NCBI GenBank assembly: GCA_014155875.1
Contig: JACEFZ010017415.1
Coordinates: 856,001-920,000, forward strand
Reading direction: 5' to 3'
DNA from: Cepaea nemoralis
Taxonomy: Eukaryota; Mollusca; Gastropoda; Stylommatophora; Helicidae
DNA: 64,000 bases
Positions 11,056 through 23,179 of the stretch are shown here, piece after piece. The notes under the pieces were generated by a model that had not been told where the DNA came from, did not search any database, and saw only the letters and a list, made by a program, of their open reading frames with translations. The translations under genes and the position numbers were made by a program. The number at the start of each line of letters is the position of its first letter. The stretch's first letter is position 1.

Positions 11056-11834
11056 ACACATAATGTTGACTTTTACTGACAATTCTAGTTGCCTTGATTA
11101 TAACATTTATTTGTGTATTGTCTGGTATTCGTCATATTGTTGTACTGTATAAGATTTCAAAAAATTCTTGCAATAATTTTTCACGAAACCCCCCCCCCCC
11201 CCCTCCCCCCCCCCTCCCCCCAATGCTGCTGAATACACCATCGGCACAACAGGGATCAGCGGCAGAACCACAAACAAGATGTTTCGCTTAAATAATCACA
11301 TTTAACAGAAGACGGTAGTGCGTGTAAATCGATACGAAGAGACAGGCGCTGATCAATGCCATATGTCAGGTGAACGAAGAATAGATATACACTACTGAAT
11401 ATCAATTCGTCACCATCTAACTATCCCCTCGCAGGGATTCCCAGGTCAATAACTTTAAGCAGCCGCGTATATGATGTGCTGACTCGTATGCCTGGAGACA
11501 GCAGAGCTGCCTCTTGTGTTACCCAACATTACCGAGGTCCACTACCGTTACTGACGTGTTAGATGACCATGTTTTTGTTAGATAAACATGCATTTATCTG
11601 TACTTGTTAGATGAACCATGTTTTTTATGCTAGATGAACATGCATTTATCTGTAAAACAATGGATTATTTTACCAGTCTAGTGTTACGCACATGACACCA
11701 ACAATACGACGATGCAAGGCTGAATGAAATACTGCGAAAATGAGGTCAACTCAGGTGTGCTGTTTTAGAACGATCGATAACATTACTAACAGACTGGGTT
11801 TTACCACCTTGCGTTGTTAGCTACCAGAACCAGA
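11056..11834. other. Upstream region of the CABIT gene
   Basis: Holds a C-rich tract (11190-11220) and short duplicated pieces (GTTAGATGAACCATGTTTTT and ATGCATTTATCTGTA occur twice near 11570-11655). No coding exon is recognised; it may include the promoter or 5' UTR of the gene that starts at 11942. Confidence 0.4.
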
Positions 11835-11904
11835 ACCAGGGGTGTTGAGAGTGTGACCGTATATTGTGCTACCAGGGGTGTTGAGAGTGTGACCGTATAT
11901 TGTG
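11835..11904. repeat. 36-bp tandem repeat, two copies, just before the CABIT ATG
   Basis: ACCAGGGGTGTTGAGAGTGT begins at 11835 and again at 11871; the second copy is cut at 34 bp. No differences are seen between the copies. It ends 37 bases upstream of the start codon, so it lies in the 5' UTR or core promoter. Confidence 0.9.
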
Positions 11905-11941
11905 ACAATTTAGAACGGAACGTTTAACTAATACATCATCA

Positions 11942-13950
11942 ATGGATTTCAGTGATTTCATAAGAACGTGTACATTTCCTCATTGTGTTTGCGTTACGCA
12001 TGGTAATTTTGTGAGCAAACAAGTGCAGATATGCTGTGGGGATGTTCTGATTCTAAAATCCTGCGATGTTAAGCAGGTAACACTACATTTTCAATCCGAG
12101 AATGATACATCTACTTTTCCGTCTGTAGAGGTAAATGTTACTTTAGATTCTTCAGTGAAGTTCAAGGTTTTGCCACCGACAACCACCGACACGAGTGAGA
12201 ACACAATCGTGTACCCAACCATAGCCGATCTACTGCTAGATTGCCCGACTCGCTTCGAAGCCACGACGTCTTACGATGATCCCTATTTGCCTGGAATGTC
12301 TGTGAACAAAGGAGACCGGTTTTGGTTTGTCCGAATTATTAAAGATTATAAAAACGGACATGAAAGGTTACAAGTGCGGGACTCTAAAGACAACATTATT
12401 ATACTGTCACAAGATTGCAAAGGACATTTTCGTCCATTGGAAGATGAAAATGAGTATACCTTGAGAGAACTTGTAGACATGGCTCCAGTTCAACGTAGAC
12501 TGATAATAGATAGGTCTAATGTTATCAGTGATATATATGCAATATGCAACAATTCACAAGAATCTGATATTTCTAGAATGAAAAATAAAACCATGACCCA
12601 AATATACAAACCGAATTCAACATTCCTAGAATTTCAAATCGCCCATGAACATCTACCTTTCCTATCTGATGGTATTGTTTACATGATAAAACCCGAACTG
12701 GCTGTTACTTTATCACCGTGCAATGATCTGGAAACTACATGGGAAGTTCCTGCAACTGCAAACATTAAAGTTAGAACTTATTCCCAAAGTGACTACGAGG
12801 TTCCCGTCTCAACACTTCAAGAACCACAATCATGTGCAATCAATACAGTTCTTGATGATGAGCTCCCGATGTTTAGGGCTCCTAGTGCTCCGCCTTTACC
12901 ACAGCCTCAAATTCCTACTGACATCCAAACCTTCGTTGATATTTATTGCTCTTCTTTTCCAGTGGTAGCCAAGTTTGTAAGCAACGCTGAGCACCATCCA
13001 TACTTTCAGCAAATGTTAAGAGGCATTGACGAAATCATCATATGCAGACTACATGTTGTGAAAAGACTTTACGTAAAAGACACAAAAAGTGATACAATCT
13101 TTGCGCTGTCCAAAGATGTGAGACTTTCTTTCGTTGAGTATCCACAACGATTAAAATTTGTTTCTGAATTTGTGTGTTTACCTATAGGGTCAGAGGTCAT
13201 AGTGCTAGAAGATATTGCTGCAGACTTTCCTAAACCGTTGTCATTAAGATTTGGTGATATCATAAGAGTAACGTCAAACACCCCTTCTATGATCAAAACC
13301 AAACTGGGAAGTGGATACTGTCAGGTTCTAAAATGTGAGCGGATTGATCCTGAGGCTGGCGGGAGCACCAGGCTTAAACTCCCGTTGGATTTTGAAGTAA
13401 CTATGCTGCTAAAAACAGACCACAACTGTAGCAGGTTAATATCAATGCACGACCTGTTGGATGGAATCACTCCTTTACCTAGTCAAAGTGTCACTTGTAT
13501 TTCCGAAGATGTCAAAAACGAAGCTATATATGAGCTTCCCACAGACTTACAGATACTGAAAATTTTGAAAGAAACGTGTATAGTTGTCAAAACCGCCTCA
13601 ACATTCTTCAGGCAAATGTCACACTCTGTTTATTCACCCAAAGAAGGCAGCTTACCCGAGTACTGTTCCGCTGACGAATCAGTAAAACACCCCACCATTG
13701 GCATCCCATTGACATGCAAGCTTATTCTGGCATTTAGAGGGCGCTTAAATGCTTCTGAGTCGTGCGAAGAAACTTCTGTAGTAGAATTCATTGCACCTCC
13801 GATTGAAAAGATGACAGTTGCAGAGTTTGAGACACGCCAAAGACACCTACAGGAACACGCAGACTATGAAGATGTGGAGTCTGGCTCGAACAGCACAATG
13901 GATGAATATGATTCCACAAGTGACGCATTTGCCAAGGCCAACTCAGATGG
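11942..13950 (+). CDS. CABIT-domain adaptor (THEMIS/GAREM-like), exon 1
   Basis: The exon encodes residues 1-669 and two bases of codon 670. Two CABIT-like domains are seen: about residues 10-290 (FPHCVCVTHGNF; KFKVLPPTT; MSVNKGDRFWFVR) and about 325-620 (LKFVSEFVCLPIGSEVIVLE; LRFGDIIRV). A proline-rich linker, APSAPPLPQPQIP, lies near 315. CABIT proteins such as THEMIS and GAREM are cytoplasmic adaptors that bind GRB2 and act in tyrosine-kinase signalling (family knowledge). The acidic tail has Tyr motifs (DYEDVES, DEYDST). The frame stays open to TGA at 13979-13981, but the donor GG|GTATGA at 13951 gives the exact phase needed by the exon at 31625, so a spliced 1073-residue product is preferred. 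The 679-residue read-through form remains possible. THEMIS itself is about 640 residues, so this protein is longer at the C-terminus. Confidence 0.8.
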
Positions 13951-14039
13951 GTATGACATCTTAAATGATTACATTTGTTGACAATTTTGCATGTATTTAT
14001 AGACAATTCTTATTCACACAAATTCCTCTTCTTCTTTCT

Positions 14040-16320
14040 CCTTCTCTAAGTTAATGACTCTGTTGAGTAGCGTTGAGTTAAGAACCGACATCACTGCACT
14101 CAGGACATTCCCATACGTGCTCCGTCCCCTCGTTAAACAGCCAGCGAAGAGTCATACTACTAATCGTTCCCACCGCTATCCGATTAAAAGTTCTCCTGGT
14201 CTTTCCTCTCAGTTTTGAGATTCTTCCATAACCTCTGCTTATCCCCCATAATCTCATTCTTTTCACATATGGGTTCTCAATCTGCTCCTCCGCCTTCTCC
14301 ACCTGGTCCCACAAGCGCATGACCACTTCCCCCTTGTCCATAGGCATTCCCTGCTAGCCTATCAGCCTGTTCATTCCCCCGTACCCCCGCATGGCCAGGG
14401 CAAAATATCCATACAATTCACACAATCTGTGACCTCTGAGGCCACGAGAGCCATTCCACACGAAACATTCCTTTCTCCACCTTACTAAGTATATTCTTTG
14501 AATCCGTAATGAATACAACGTGTGTTGCAGTGGTCTCCACTAGCCACAGGAATGCCGCTGTTACTGCCTCCACCCCCATTCTCATGCTGGAGGTCGCAGT
14601 CTCATATGCCAGACTCTCCTTTTTCAAGACTCGTCCATTAGCCTTTGCAATAAAGCCCCAGCCATTACGTCTGTTTCTCACCACTGACCCATCGGTGTAG
14701 ATGACTATGTCACCATGATGTGTGTTGCTCTGGATCAGCTGTTGCACTTCACACTCAGTACCTCCCGCTGCCCATTCTCTGCACTCACGACCCAGTGTTA
14801 TTATTACATTGTGCCAGTCCGTGATGTCTTCCGGAACTTCAACCCACTCTCTTTCACTATTGATGGTCTCTAGATCACACACCTGACGTATAGAAAGTTC
14901 TGCCTGTGCCATCCAGGACCTGCCTTGTCTTAGTCTATGACCCTTGACCATATCCATTGCTGCATGCAGCCTGTCTGCGGCCACTCTCAGGTACCATTTG
15001 GCCTGAAGGACCATATGCCTATCCGTCATTGTTCGTAGCGTCAGGATATGCCTCACGCATATAATTGGTGTGTCCTTTGTGCACCCCAGGATTAACCGCA
15101 TGGCAGCATTCTGTATGCGCTCCAACCTTTCAAGCTGACTCTTTGATACTGTCAACAGCCCCAAACCATACTCAATGACATAAATTATTAACTGCTGAAA
15201 GAGCCTGTACAGCATCCTCTGATCTACCCCGGTTGCTGCCATGGCACTCAATGCATTAAGTCCCCTACCAGCCTTCACCACCAAACGCTCCACATGATCC
15301 TTAAAAGACAAACACTTGTTAAAGGTGATACCCAAGTACTTCAATTTACTCTCTCGACTAAGAGGACATCCATTCAACATAATACCTGGGACATCTGCCT
15401 TGGCAATCCGGTTATCCATGGAGTACCGCACAACCGATGTCTTCTCTGGGTGTATAATGGCCCCTGCGTCCCTGCACCACTCCGCTACCCTATTTACTGC
15501 CACCTGTAAGTCTTTCGCCAAACTGGCCCTGTCTCTGCCCTGTCTGTACACCAGCACATCATCTGAAAATGTCAAGATTCTACCCACACCTTTTGTCTCA
15601 ATAGCTGCGATTTTGCTGGTGTAGACATTAAAGAGCACTAGGGACAAGGCAGATCCCTGTGGCAACCCAGGTGTAATAGTACAAGGCTCATAAGTCCAGG
15701 AATCCATGCGCAGTGCAACCTTACGCTCATAAAGGACTGCCGCAACCCATCTAACAAGGCAAGGGAAGACTTCCATGTCCAACAGTGTGTGTATTAACCG
15801 ATCATACCTGACCCTGTTATACGCATCCTCCAGGTCAAGAGCTACCGCCGCTGTCTATTGTTTATCATGGAAGCCCTCGTAGACATCGAATGCAAAAGTC
15901 GCAGCATTGGCCTAGGTGTCCTTCCCAGGCCGGTAACTCCCGAGTCCTTGGGGAAGCAGATTACGACTTTCCAAATGTCGCTGGAGCCTGCGTGCTAATA
16001 TCTTTTCGAGGACTTTGCCATACGTGTTTTGCAGGGTTATGATTCGGTATCCATTAAGTCTTGAGTGATCCTTACCTGACTTTAGGAGTGGGAGCAAGTA
16101 GCTATGCAGCCATTTCATTTCCACCGTATTGATGCTTAGGTTGAAATAAAGAGCCATTTCCTCCAAGTCCCCATCATCTATGTTCCTCATTTGGCAGTAT
16201 CTCACCCCATCCGGACCTGACGCTGTGTCTTTAGCCCGCTTCAGTACTCATCTAATGTCCTCCACTTTAATCTCACAGTCCTCCTTCTCGACTCTAATGT
16301 AAGTAATAGTGTCAAGTTTA
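14040..16320 (-). mobile_element. Family D LINE: RT and RNase H
   Basis: The minus strand carries RT motifs (LPLLKSGKDHSRLNGYRI; ITPGLPQGSALSLVLFNVYT; ILTFSDDVLVY), a thumb, then RNase H (IVIYTDGSVVRNRRNGWGF; FITDSKNI) and a C-terminal WECPECS knuckle. The catalytic box is FSDD rather than the usual YADD/FADD. One open frame of 454 codons (14418-15782) survives; the N-terminal RT and the 3' end are in other frames. It is 5' truncated near 16310. RT followed by RNase H points to the I/Nimb side of the Jockey/I group (inference). The 3' end lies about 60 bases after the CABIT exon-1 frame. Confidence 0.85.
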
Positions 16321-16324
16321 TGAC

Positions 16325-16920
16325 ATTCCCGTACATTTTGTGTGTGTGTGAAGGAAGTTAGTTGGCGTTTGATGGTTGATAATTATTTAAGTTCGTTACC
16401 GTAAAGACGGTATTGTGGTATATGCCTGACTGTCTGGGACTGTTGCCACAAACACAGAGATCCGATGAACCTATTTTGAACCTATGCTATAAATGAGTGG
16501 TCGGCAACCTTTTTTGTAGTATTATGACGAAATAACTTTGCAATTTCATTCAGCGCGCCAACCCAAGTCCTTGCAGATTCACTCAGTGTGCCAACCAAAG
16601 TCCACCTTATTTGTATACACAACAACCATTGAGACAAATTAATTTAATCTTGATCTTGTATTTGCCTGTTTCAGATGCATTAAACAATTGTTCAGTAATA
16701 TTTAGATTATTCAATACTTTAATATAAATAGGGACAAATTCAATATAGAGTTTTGCAAAATATAAGTTCTGAACATATTATTTTGAAATCTGATTAAAAC
16801 ATTGCTATATGTACATTTTGTTAAAATAGGAAGCCCAACAATTTGAAGAACAAGACATTTTAACGGTATCAGGTTTCATAAAACTTAATAGCAAAACCAA
16901 CATCTATGCCAAGGCCGAGG
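16325..16920. other. Intronic sequence with a possible hAT-like terminus
   Basis: At about 16496 the sequence GAGTGGTCGGCAACCTTTTTT, followed by AGCGCGCCAAC near 16553, resembles hAT transposon ends. No partner end or transposase was found. The rest is AT-rich with no gene. Confidence 0.25.
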
Positions 16921-16924
16921 TGAT

Positions 16925-17165
16925 ATATTATTTTATTGTGTTGCGTATCCCTTACGGGACGTTGCAGTCAACACCAGCATTTTCAGCTGCTGTTGATGTA
17001 CTAGGCAAGTGTTACGTTCAGTAGTTTGCCATTGCTTTCTGAACGACCGACCCCTATACCTTTTTCGAAAAAACCAGCATCGCCGTGTTTCGAACCCGGG
17101 TATACGGGCTCACAAACCGCGTTCGCAAGCCCTTAGCCACAGAGACCGGTGATATAACACTGGCA
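16925..17165 (-). mobile_element. tRNA-derived SINE, minus strand
   Basis: On the minus strand the head has TGTGGCTAAGGGCTTGC (A box) and CCGGGTTCGAAACACGG (B box). A body follows containing GTCGTTCAGAAAGCAATGGC and GATGCTGGTGTTGACTGC-like sequence. The same body recurs at 31308-31430 and 32770-32830, defining one SINE family. Confidence 0.7.
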
Positions 17166-17184
17166 TATATCATCAAGTGCCATG

Positions 17185-18066
17185 ACTGTGGCGTAGGCCG
17201 TCATGACTTCCACAGATCTCGGTCTTTGTTTTTCTGGATCAACTCTGCTGATGTTATTCCTCTTTGCCACCGTCTCAATCCATCCAGCATTATTTCTATT
17301 GGTCTGCCTCTGCCTCTCTTCACCTCGATCTGTCCAGTTGTCACGACGTTCTCCATTGTCTCTCGTCTCATCACATGACCAAGGAAAGCTGTTTGTCTCT
17401 TTCTTCTTGTTGTATATTATAATGTTCTAGTTTCATTAGCTTCTTTCAGGCAATTCTTTTTAGTTACTTTGGCAGTCCAAGGGATTCGCAACATTCATCT
17501 CAAGAACCACATCTCTGTTGCTACCAAGGTCTTCCTAATTTATTCATTTATATTCCAAGATTCACTGCCATAAAGCAAAACAGGTTCTATATAGCACTTG
17601 AGCACTCTCTTATATTCAATGATAGTGACTTATTGCATAAGATACTCTTAATTTTCTTAAATGCAGCTTTTGCTTTCCCTATTCTGCTCTTAATTTCTGT
17701 TGTGCATCTTCCATCTGATGTTATAAATACCCCTAGGTATTTAAAATTATTCTTCTATCCTCATTTCAAATTTTGGGTCACTTTTTTCTTTCATATCACC
17801 ATTGTTACTGTTTTCTTGATATTCAAGGAGAGTCCTTTGTTTGTACTCTGTGTTACTACAATGCCCAACAATTTTTGTAGATTTTTTGCAATATCTGCCA
17901 CCAATACTGTGTCATCTGCATGGCGTATATTATTTATATAATAACCTCCGATTAGTAATCCTGGCTTCTCTTTGATATCTCTCATTATTACTTAGCTATA
18001 GAGGGAGAAAAGATCCGGTGAAAAGACACATCCCTGCCGTACTCCTAGCTTAATTTGTTCATAACT

Positions 18067-18067
<1 letters not shown>
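17185..18067 (-). mobile_element. Family B LINE RT fragment
   Basis: The minus strand encodes LGVRQGCVFSPDLFSLYS, then YINNIRHADDTVLVADIAKN (the RT active site with ADD) and LSLNIKKTVTMVI. It continues into the post-RT tail homologous to 38195-38470 and 42641-43567. It is 5' truncated at the (TA)n tract at 18069 and heavily frameshifted. ATC-rich sequence marks the 3' tail at the left. Confidence 0.75.

Positions 18068-18068
<1 letters not shown>

Positions 18069-18125
<57 letters not shown>
18069..18125. repeat. (TA)n tract, 5' side of family C LINE
   Basis: About 28 TA units immediately before the first base of family C. A matching tract sits at its 3' end (22180-22270). Confidence 0.95.
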
Positions 18126-18129
<4 letters not shown>

Positions 18130-19698
18130 AGACTGCGCAGAAGAAATTCCTGATTCAACGGGCAAGACGGCGTTTACCTGCAAAGCGTTGTGGAACGCAA
18201 TGAGCACGGCAAGGCACGTAGAGCGCCCTGGTCATCTACAGCACCTGTATTCGTCTCCAGTCGTCTCGACTTGTCTTGCCACTGGACTCAGATGGACTCA
18301 GGCGAGAGAGTGAGGTCGACGAATTGCGCAACTCTTCCTCACTTTAACCCAAGTCATCGCGCAAGTCATTCTTCATCCAACGTCACATATCACCTTCAAG
18401 CCCTGTGGCGATGGGCGAGCGGCGAAGCGGCAGGCGTGGGTACGCTGGCAGCCGTAGTCGCAGACCTGCACACAGGCGGCTCAGGCCATATGGTCGTCTT
18501 CTACTGACCGGAGCAGCAGTGGGATTCGGCAGCCCCCTGAGCGACTGAGCAGCCCTCTATAGGAACACACTGCTCATCTCCATAGCATGAGGAAGGGGCT
18601 AGAAAAGGTGTCCTAAACATTGTCTGCTCCATCACTACCTAACCAGCTAGCCGCGGTTGGTGAGTACCCTAACAGCGGTCGACATACAAACAAAGATAAA
18701 ACAAGCAAAGCTAAAAGAGTAAACCATATTCCCTTAACAATTGGAACTTGGAATGTACGCACCTACTTGACAGAGACGGCGCGTCGGGTCCAGAGAGACG
18801 AACAGCACTGATTGGGAGAGAGCTGGGCAGGTACAACATCGACATTGCAGCCTTGAGCGAGACACGACTTGCAGAAGAAGGCCAAATCTGTGAAATAGGT
18901 GCCGGCTACACATTTTTCTGGAGTGGAAGGACAAGCGAGGAAAGACGCCAATCCGGTGTGGGATTTGCCATTAAGTCGGCCCTGGTCGGCAAATTAGCTG
19001 GATTCCCAAAGGCTATAAACGACAGGCTCATGACCATTAAGTTTTCCCTGCTGAATGGAAGGAAGCATGCAACCATTATGAGTGTCTACGTACCAACTAT
19101 GACCAACGAAGATGATGTCAAGAACAAGTTCTATGAGGACCTGCACAATGTACTAACATCTGTTCCCAAAGGAGACAAACTTATACTCCTTGGGGATTTC
19201 AATGCCAGAGTAGGCACGGACACCACCTCTTGGAGTGGCATTATTGGAAAGCATGGAGTCGGAAATTGTAACAGCAATGGACTCCTCCTCCTTCAGACAT
19301 GTGCCGAACATGATCTCCTGATTACGAACACAATTTTCCGTCTCCCCATGAGAAATAGGACATCGTGGATGCACCCTCGCTCGAAACACTGGCACCTCAT
19401 TGACTATGTCATCGTTCGAGTGACAAAATCCATGTGTGGTGCCGAATGTTGGACAGACCATCGTCTCATTGTCTCGAAAATAAACATTCACATCAGGCCA
19501 CCACGGCGTCCTCAAGGGGTGAAAAATACAAAAAAAGCTAAATGTCACCCGCCTAAACAGCAAGAAAATGCAGCAGTCATTTGAAAATATGCTGGAAGAC
19601 CGCCTCAAGCCCAATGCTGCAGCTACACAGGATACAGAAACAGAACGGAGAGCCCTAAAGAACATAATTTACAACACTGCTATGGAAATCTTGGGTCC

Positions 19699-19699
<1 letters not shown>

Positions 19700-19747
<48 letters not shown>
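19700..19747 (+). repeat. Homopolymer C tract inside family C
   Basis: A C run of about 48 lies in the linker between endonuclease and RT. It would encode polyproline but shifts the frame. Its length is prone to sequencing or assembly error. Confidence 0.9.
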
Positions 19748-19748
<1 letters not shown>

Positions 19749-21847
19749 AAAGCATAAAGACTGGTTTGATGAAAATTCCGAAGACATCAACCAATTGCTG
19801 GCCGAGAAACATCTTCTCCTCAAGGCACATTTGAATGACCCGAAGTCAACATAAAAAAAGATGCATTCAAGAACATTCAGAGAGTAGTGCAGCAGAAACT
19901 TCGGCACATGCGGGACTCCTCGCTGAGCAGCAAAGCTGATGAAATTCAGGGCTTTGCTGACAGACATGATATGAAAAACTTCTACGACTCACTGAAAGCG
20001 GTCTATGGTCCTACATCACCAGGCATAGTTCCCCTCCTCAGTGCAGATGCGAGAACATTGGTCACCGATAAGAAAGAAATCCTTCAACGCTGGGCAGAGC
20101 ATTTCAGCAACATCTTAAATGCAACTTCCTTCTTCGATGATGAAACCATCAACTGCCTTCCTCAAGTTCCCACCAATGAGACACTTGATGATCTGCCAAC
20201 CATAGTGGAAGTAAACAAAGCCATCCAGCAACTCTCCAGCGGCAAAGCACCTGGTCCTGACTCCATCCCAGCAGAGATATACAAGGCAGGTGGGCCGGTC
20301 CTAACAGAGCAGCTTCACCAAGTCTTCACAAACATATGGGTGAACGAGACCATGCCACAAGATTTCAAGGACGCGTCAATAGTCCACCTTTACAAACGTA
20401 AAGGAAACCGCCAATCCTGTGACAACCACCGAGGCATCTCCTTGCTTTCAATTGCAGGGAAGATACTCGCCAGAATTCTTCTCAATCGCCTCACAGCCCA
20501 CCTCGATCAAGGTCTTCTTCCTGAGAGTCAATGTGGCTTCAGAAAAGAACGTGGAACTATTGACATGATTTTCGCTGCAAGGCAGCTGCGAGAGAAATGT
20601 CAGGAACAGAACTGCGAAATGTTCTCCACTTTCATTGACCTTACCAAGGCTTTTGATACAGTCAGCAGAGAAGGACTGTGGAAGATTATGGCAAAATATG
20701 GCTGTCCACGAAAGTTTGTCCAAATAGTGCGGCTATTTCATGAGAAGAGTACAGGAAAATCGTGAACTGTCTGAACCCTTTCCTGTCACCAATGGAGTGA
20801 AGCAAGGATGTGTCCTGGGACCAATACTGTTCAGCCTCATGTTTTCAGCCATGTTGATGAATGCATTCGAGAACGACGACATTGGAATAGACATAAACTA
20901 CCATATGGATGGAAAGTTATTCAATCTCAGAAGGCTGAAAGCTAAAACCAAAATTAACAGCGACACCGTCAGAGAGCTCCTATTTGCTGATGATTGCGCT
21001 CTATACGCCAACTCAGAGGCGGTCATGCAACATAATGTTTCAGCTTTCTCACATGCCTGTGCCAACTTTGGGCTCAATATCAACTTGGAGAAGACTGTAG
21101 TTATGTACCAGCCAGCTCCAGGGAATAATCACACTGTGCCGAATATTAAAGTGAATGATCATAGACTAAGTGTTGTGGACAAATTCACCTATCTTGGCAG
21201 CACTGTGTCACAAGCTGTCACAATTGATGACGAGGTGAATGCAAGAATCCCCAAGGCCAGTGCGGCCTTTGGCAGACTGTACAAGAATGTGTGGGACAGA
21301 ACTGGAATAAGCCTGCAAACAAAGATAAGAGTCTACAAAGCAGTTGTATTATCCACACTGCTATATGCTTGTGAAACCTGGACTGTTTATCAGTGACACG
21401 CTAGGAAATTAAACCACTTCCACACAGTCTGCCTTAGGAAGCTACTGAAGATTAAATGGCAAGACAAGATTCCAGACACTGAAGTCCTAGAAAGAGCGTC
21501 CATGCCCAGTATCCACACTTACTGATGAAGAATCAGATTCGCTGGGCTGGTCACTTGACTCGCATGCCAGATCACAGGCTCCCTAAACGAATTTTTTACA
21601 GCGAACTGCGTTGTGGTGAACGCTCCCAAGGTGGCCAGAGTAAACGCTTTAAAGACACTCTGAAAATCTCACTGAATGCTTTTAGAATTCATCATGACAC
21701 CTGAGAGGCTGCAGCCAGAGACCGAAATTCGTGGTGTGCATCATTACGCAAGGATGCAGTCATATGTGAGGCAACCAGGACTGCAAGAGCTGTGAAGAAA
21801 AGGCAGGACAGAAAAACCACTGCAGGAAATTCTCCTCCAGAAACGTC

Positions 21848-22053
21848 TGCGAGAGCAGCAAATTAAAAGAGGGGTGGCCAAACAAGAACACTACGCAGGA
21901 AGCCAAAGAAGATTGATAAACCAACACAGAAATGGCGTCGTTAGCCGCTACACGCTGCGGGATTTGCTGAGGAGGGGATCCGAGCACTTATGGACTGAAT
22001 GGTTGGATGTGCAACGAGGATGATCTGTCGACTAACTAACTAACTAACTATTG
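21848..22053 (+). mobile_element. Truncated 3' end of a (CTAA)n-tailed LINE
   Basis: It interrupts family C exactly where the other copy (61970-62270) is continuous. The plus frame reads RLREQQIKRGVAKQEHYAGS and ends TLRDLLRRGSEHLWTEWLDV before a stop and GTCGACTAACTAACTAAC. It therefore looks like the C-terminus of an autonomous LINE sharing the TCGACTAACTAAC tail with the ~660-bp elements. Confidence 0.55.
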
Positions 22054-22169
22054 TCAAAGAACATTTCGAGCCAAAATAGGCCTTATCAGCCATCTTAGAA
22101 CCCACGGCTCCATACCTTCAACCCCACTGGATGAAATGAATGGTCATCATCATTCTTGATGGACAAACA

Positions 22170-22273
<104 letters not shown>

Positions 22274-22559
22274 GTTAGTGTACATCAGATCGTACATTCT
22301 GTCTTTAATATCTAACAACATTAGTTTTGAAATCATGTGAAAAAAGGAAAAGTTTTAAAAGAATCATGTCCTTCAATGTAATTCAAACATTCCATTGTTT
22401 TAATGGGATTAGAGATATTTGAATCCACCCAGGGTGCCATTGAAAATTGTTCCGCGTGTCATGCTTCACACGCGTGCCTGGATTGCTAATATAGATGGTA
22501 AATCAGTTTGTTGCGTCCTATTTGTAATCAAATAAGCCATGACCTGATGTAGTCTAAAC

Positions 22560-22790
22560 ATTGATATCAAGCGTCATGTTTTATGTGGCCAGTGTAGTTT
22601 TTCGATTGTATGTCCATTTTGCATACACAAATCTTTATAGCATTGATTTTGCAGCTTCGTAACTTGTGTTTAAATGATTTTTTAAGAGACCCGCCCAGCT
22701 TTGTTAGTCGACCTGCTGTCTCATTCCCTGTAATGTTCCACTGCACTGATATCCATTGACAAACTGCATTTGTCGAACATTTAGGCACGT
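22560..22790 (-). mobile_element. RNase H remnant of a LINE
   Basis: The minus frame has VQWNITGNETAGRLTKLGGS, matching the last RNase H motif (H.GI.GNE.AD.LAK) with the His lost. It is a short decayed fragment. The following 22790-23180 holds a GT/G tract (22856-22896) and no gene. Confidence 0.55.
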
Positions 22791-23179
22791 TTTCTCAGCC
22801 AAAATCATATCCTATAGCTGGTTTGGCGGGAAATGGGAAAGAGGAGGAAGGGAATGTGTGTGTGTGTATGTGTGTGTGTGGGGGGGGGGGGGGGGGTTGC
22901 AATGTTGTAATTATTGAGAGGACATCAGTAAACATATGTCGCCAAGGAGAGAACTAAACCACTACCAGTGAATCAAGAGATGAATTACAGTTTAATTGTT
23001 AATCATACTAATTGCTTCGTTATATTGTTAATCGTGATAATTACAGTTTTCCTAGTATTATTTGGGTAGTCTACTGGATGTTTGTAATGTTTCACTACAC
23101 TTTGTATGTAGAACACATCTGAAAACTTAAGTACGTGAAGTAATCAAAAATGTGCTAAAAATTCATTAAATTAGTTATC

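Noticed and set aside
13951..13981. Reading the CABIT gene as a single 679-residue exon ending at 13981
   Set aside because: Possible, but the GG|GTATGA donor gives the exact phase for two further exons with good acceptors and proline-rich adaptor sequence; kept only as an alternative form.
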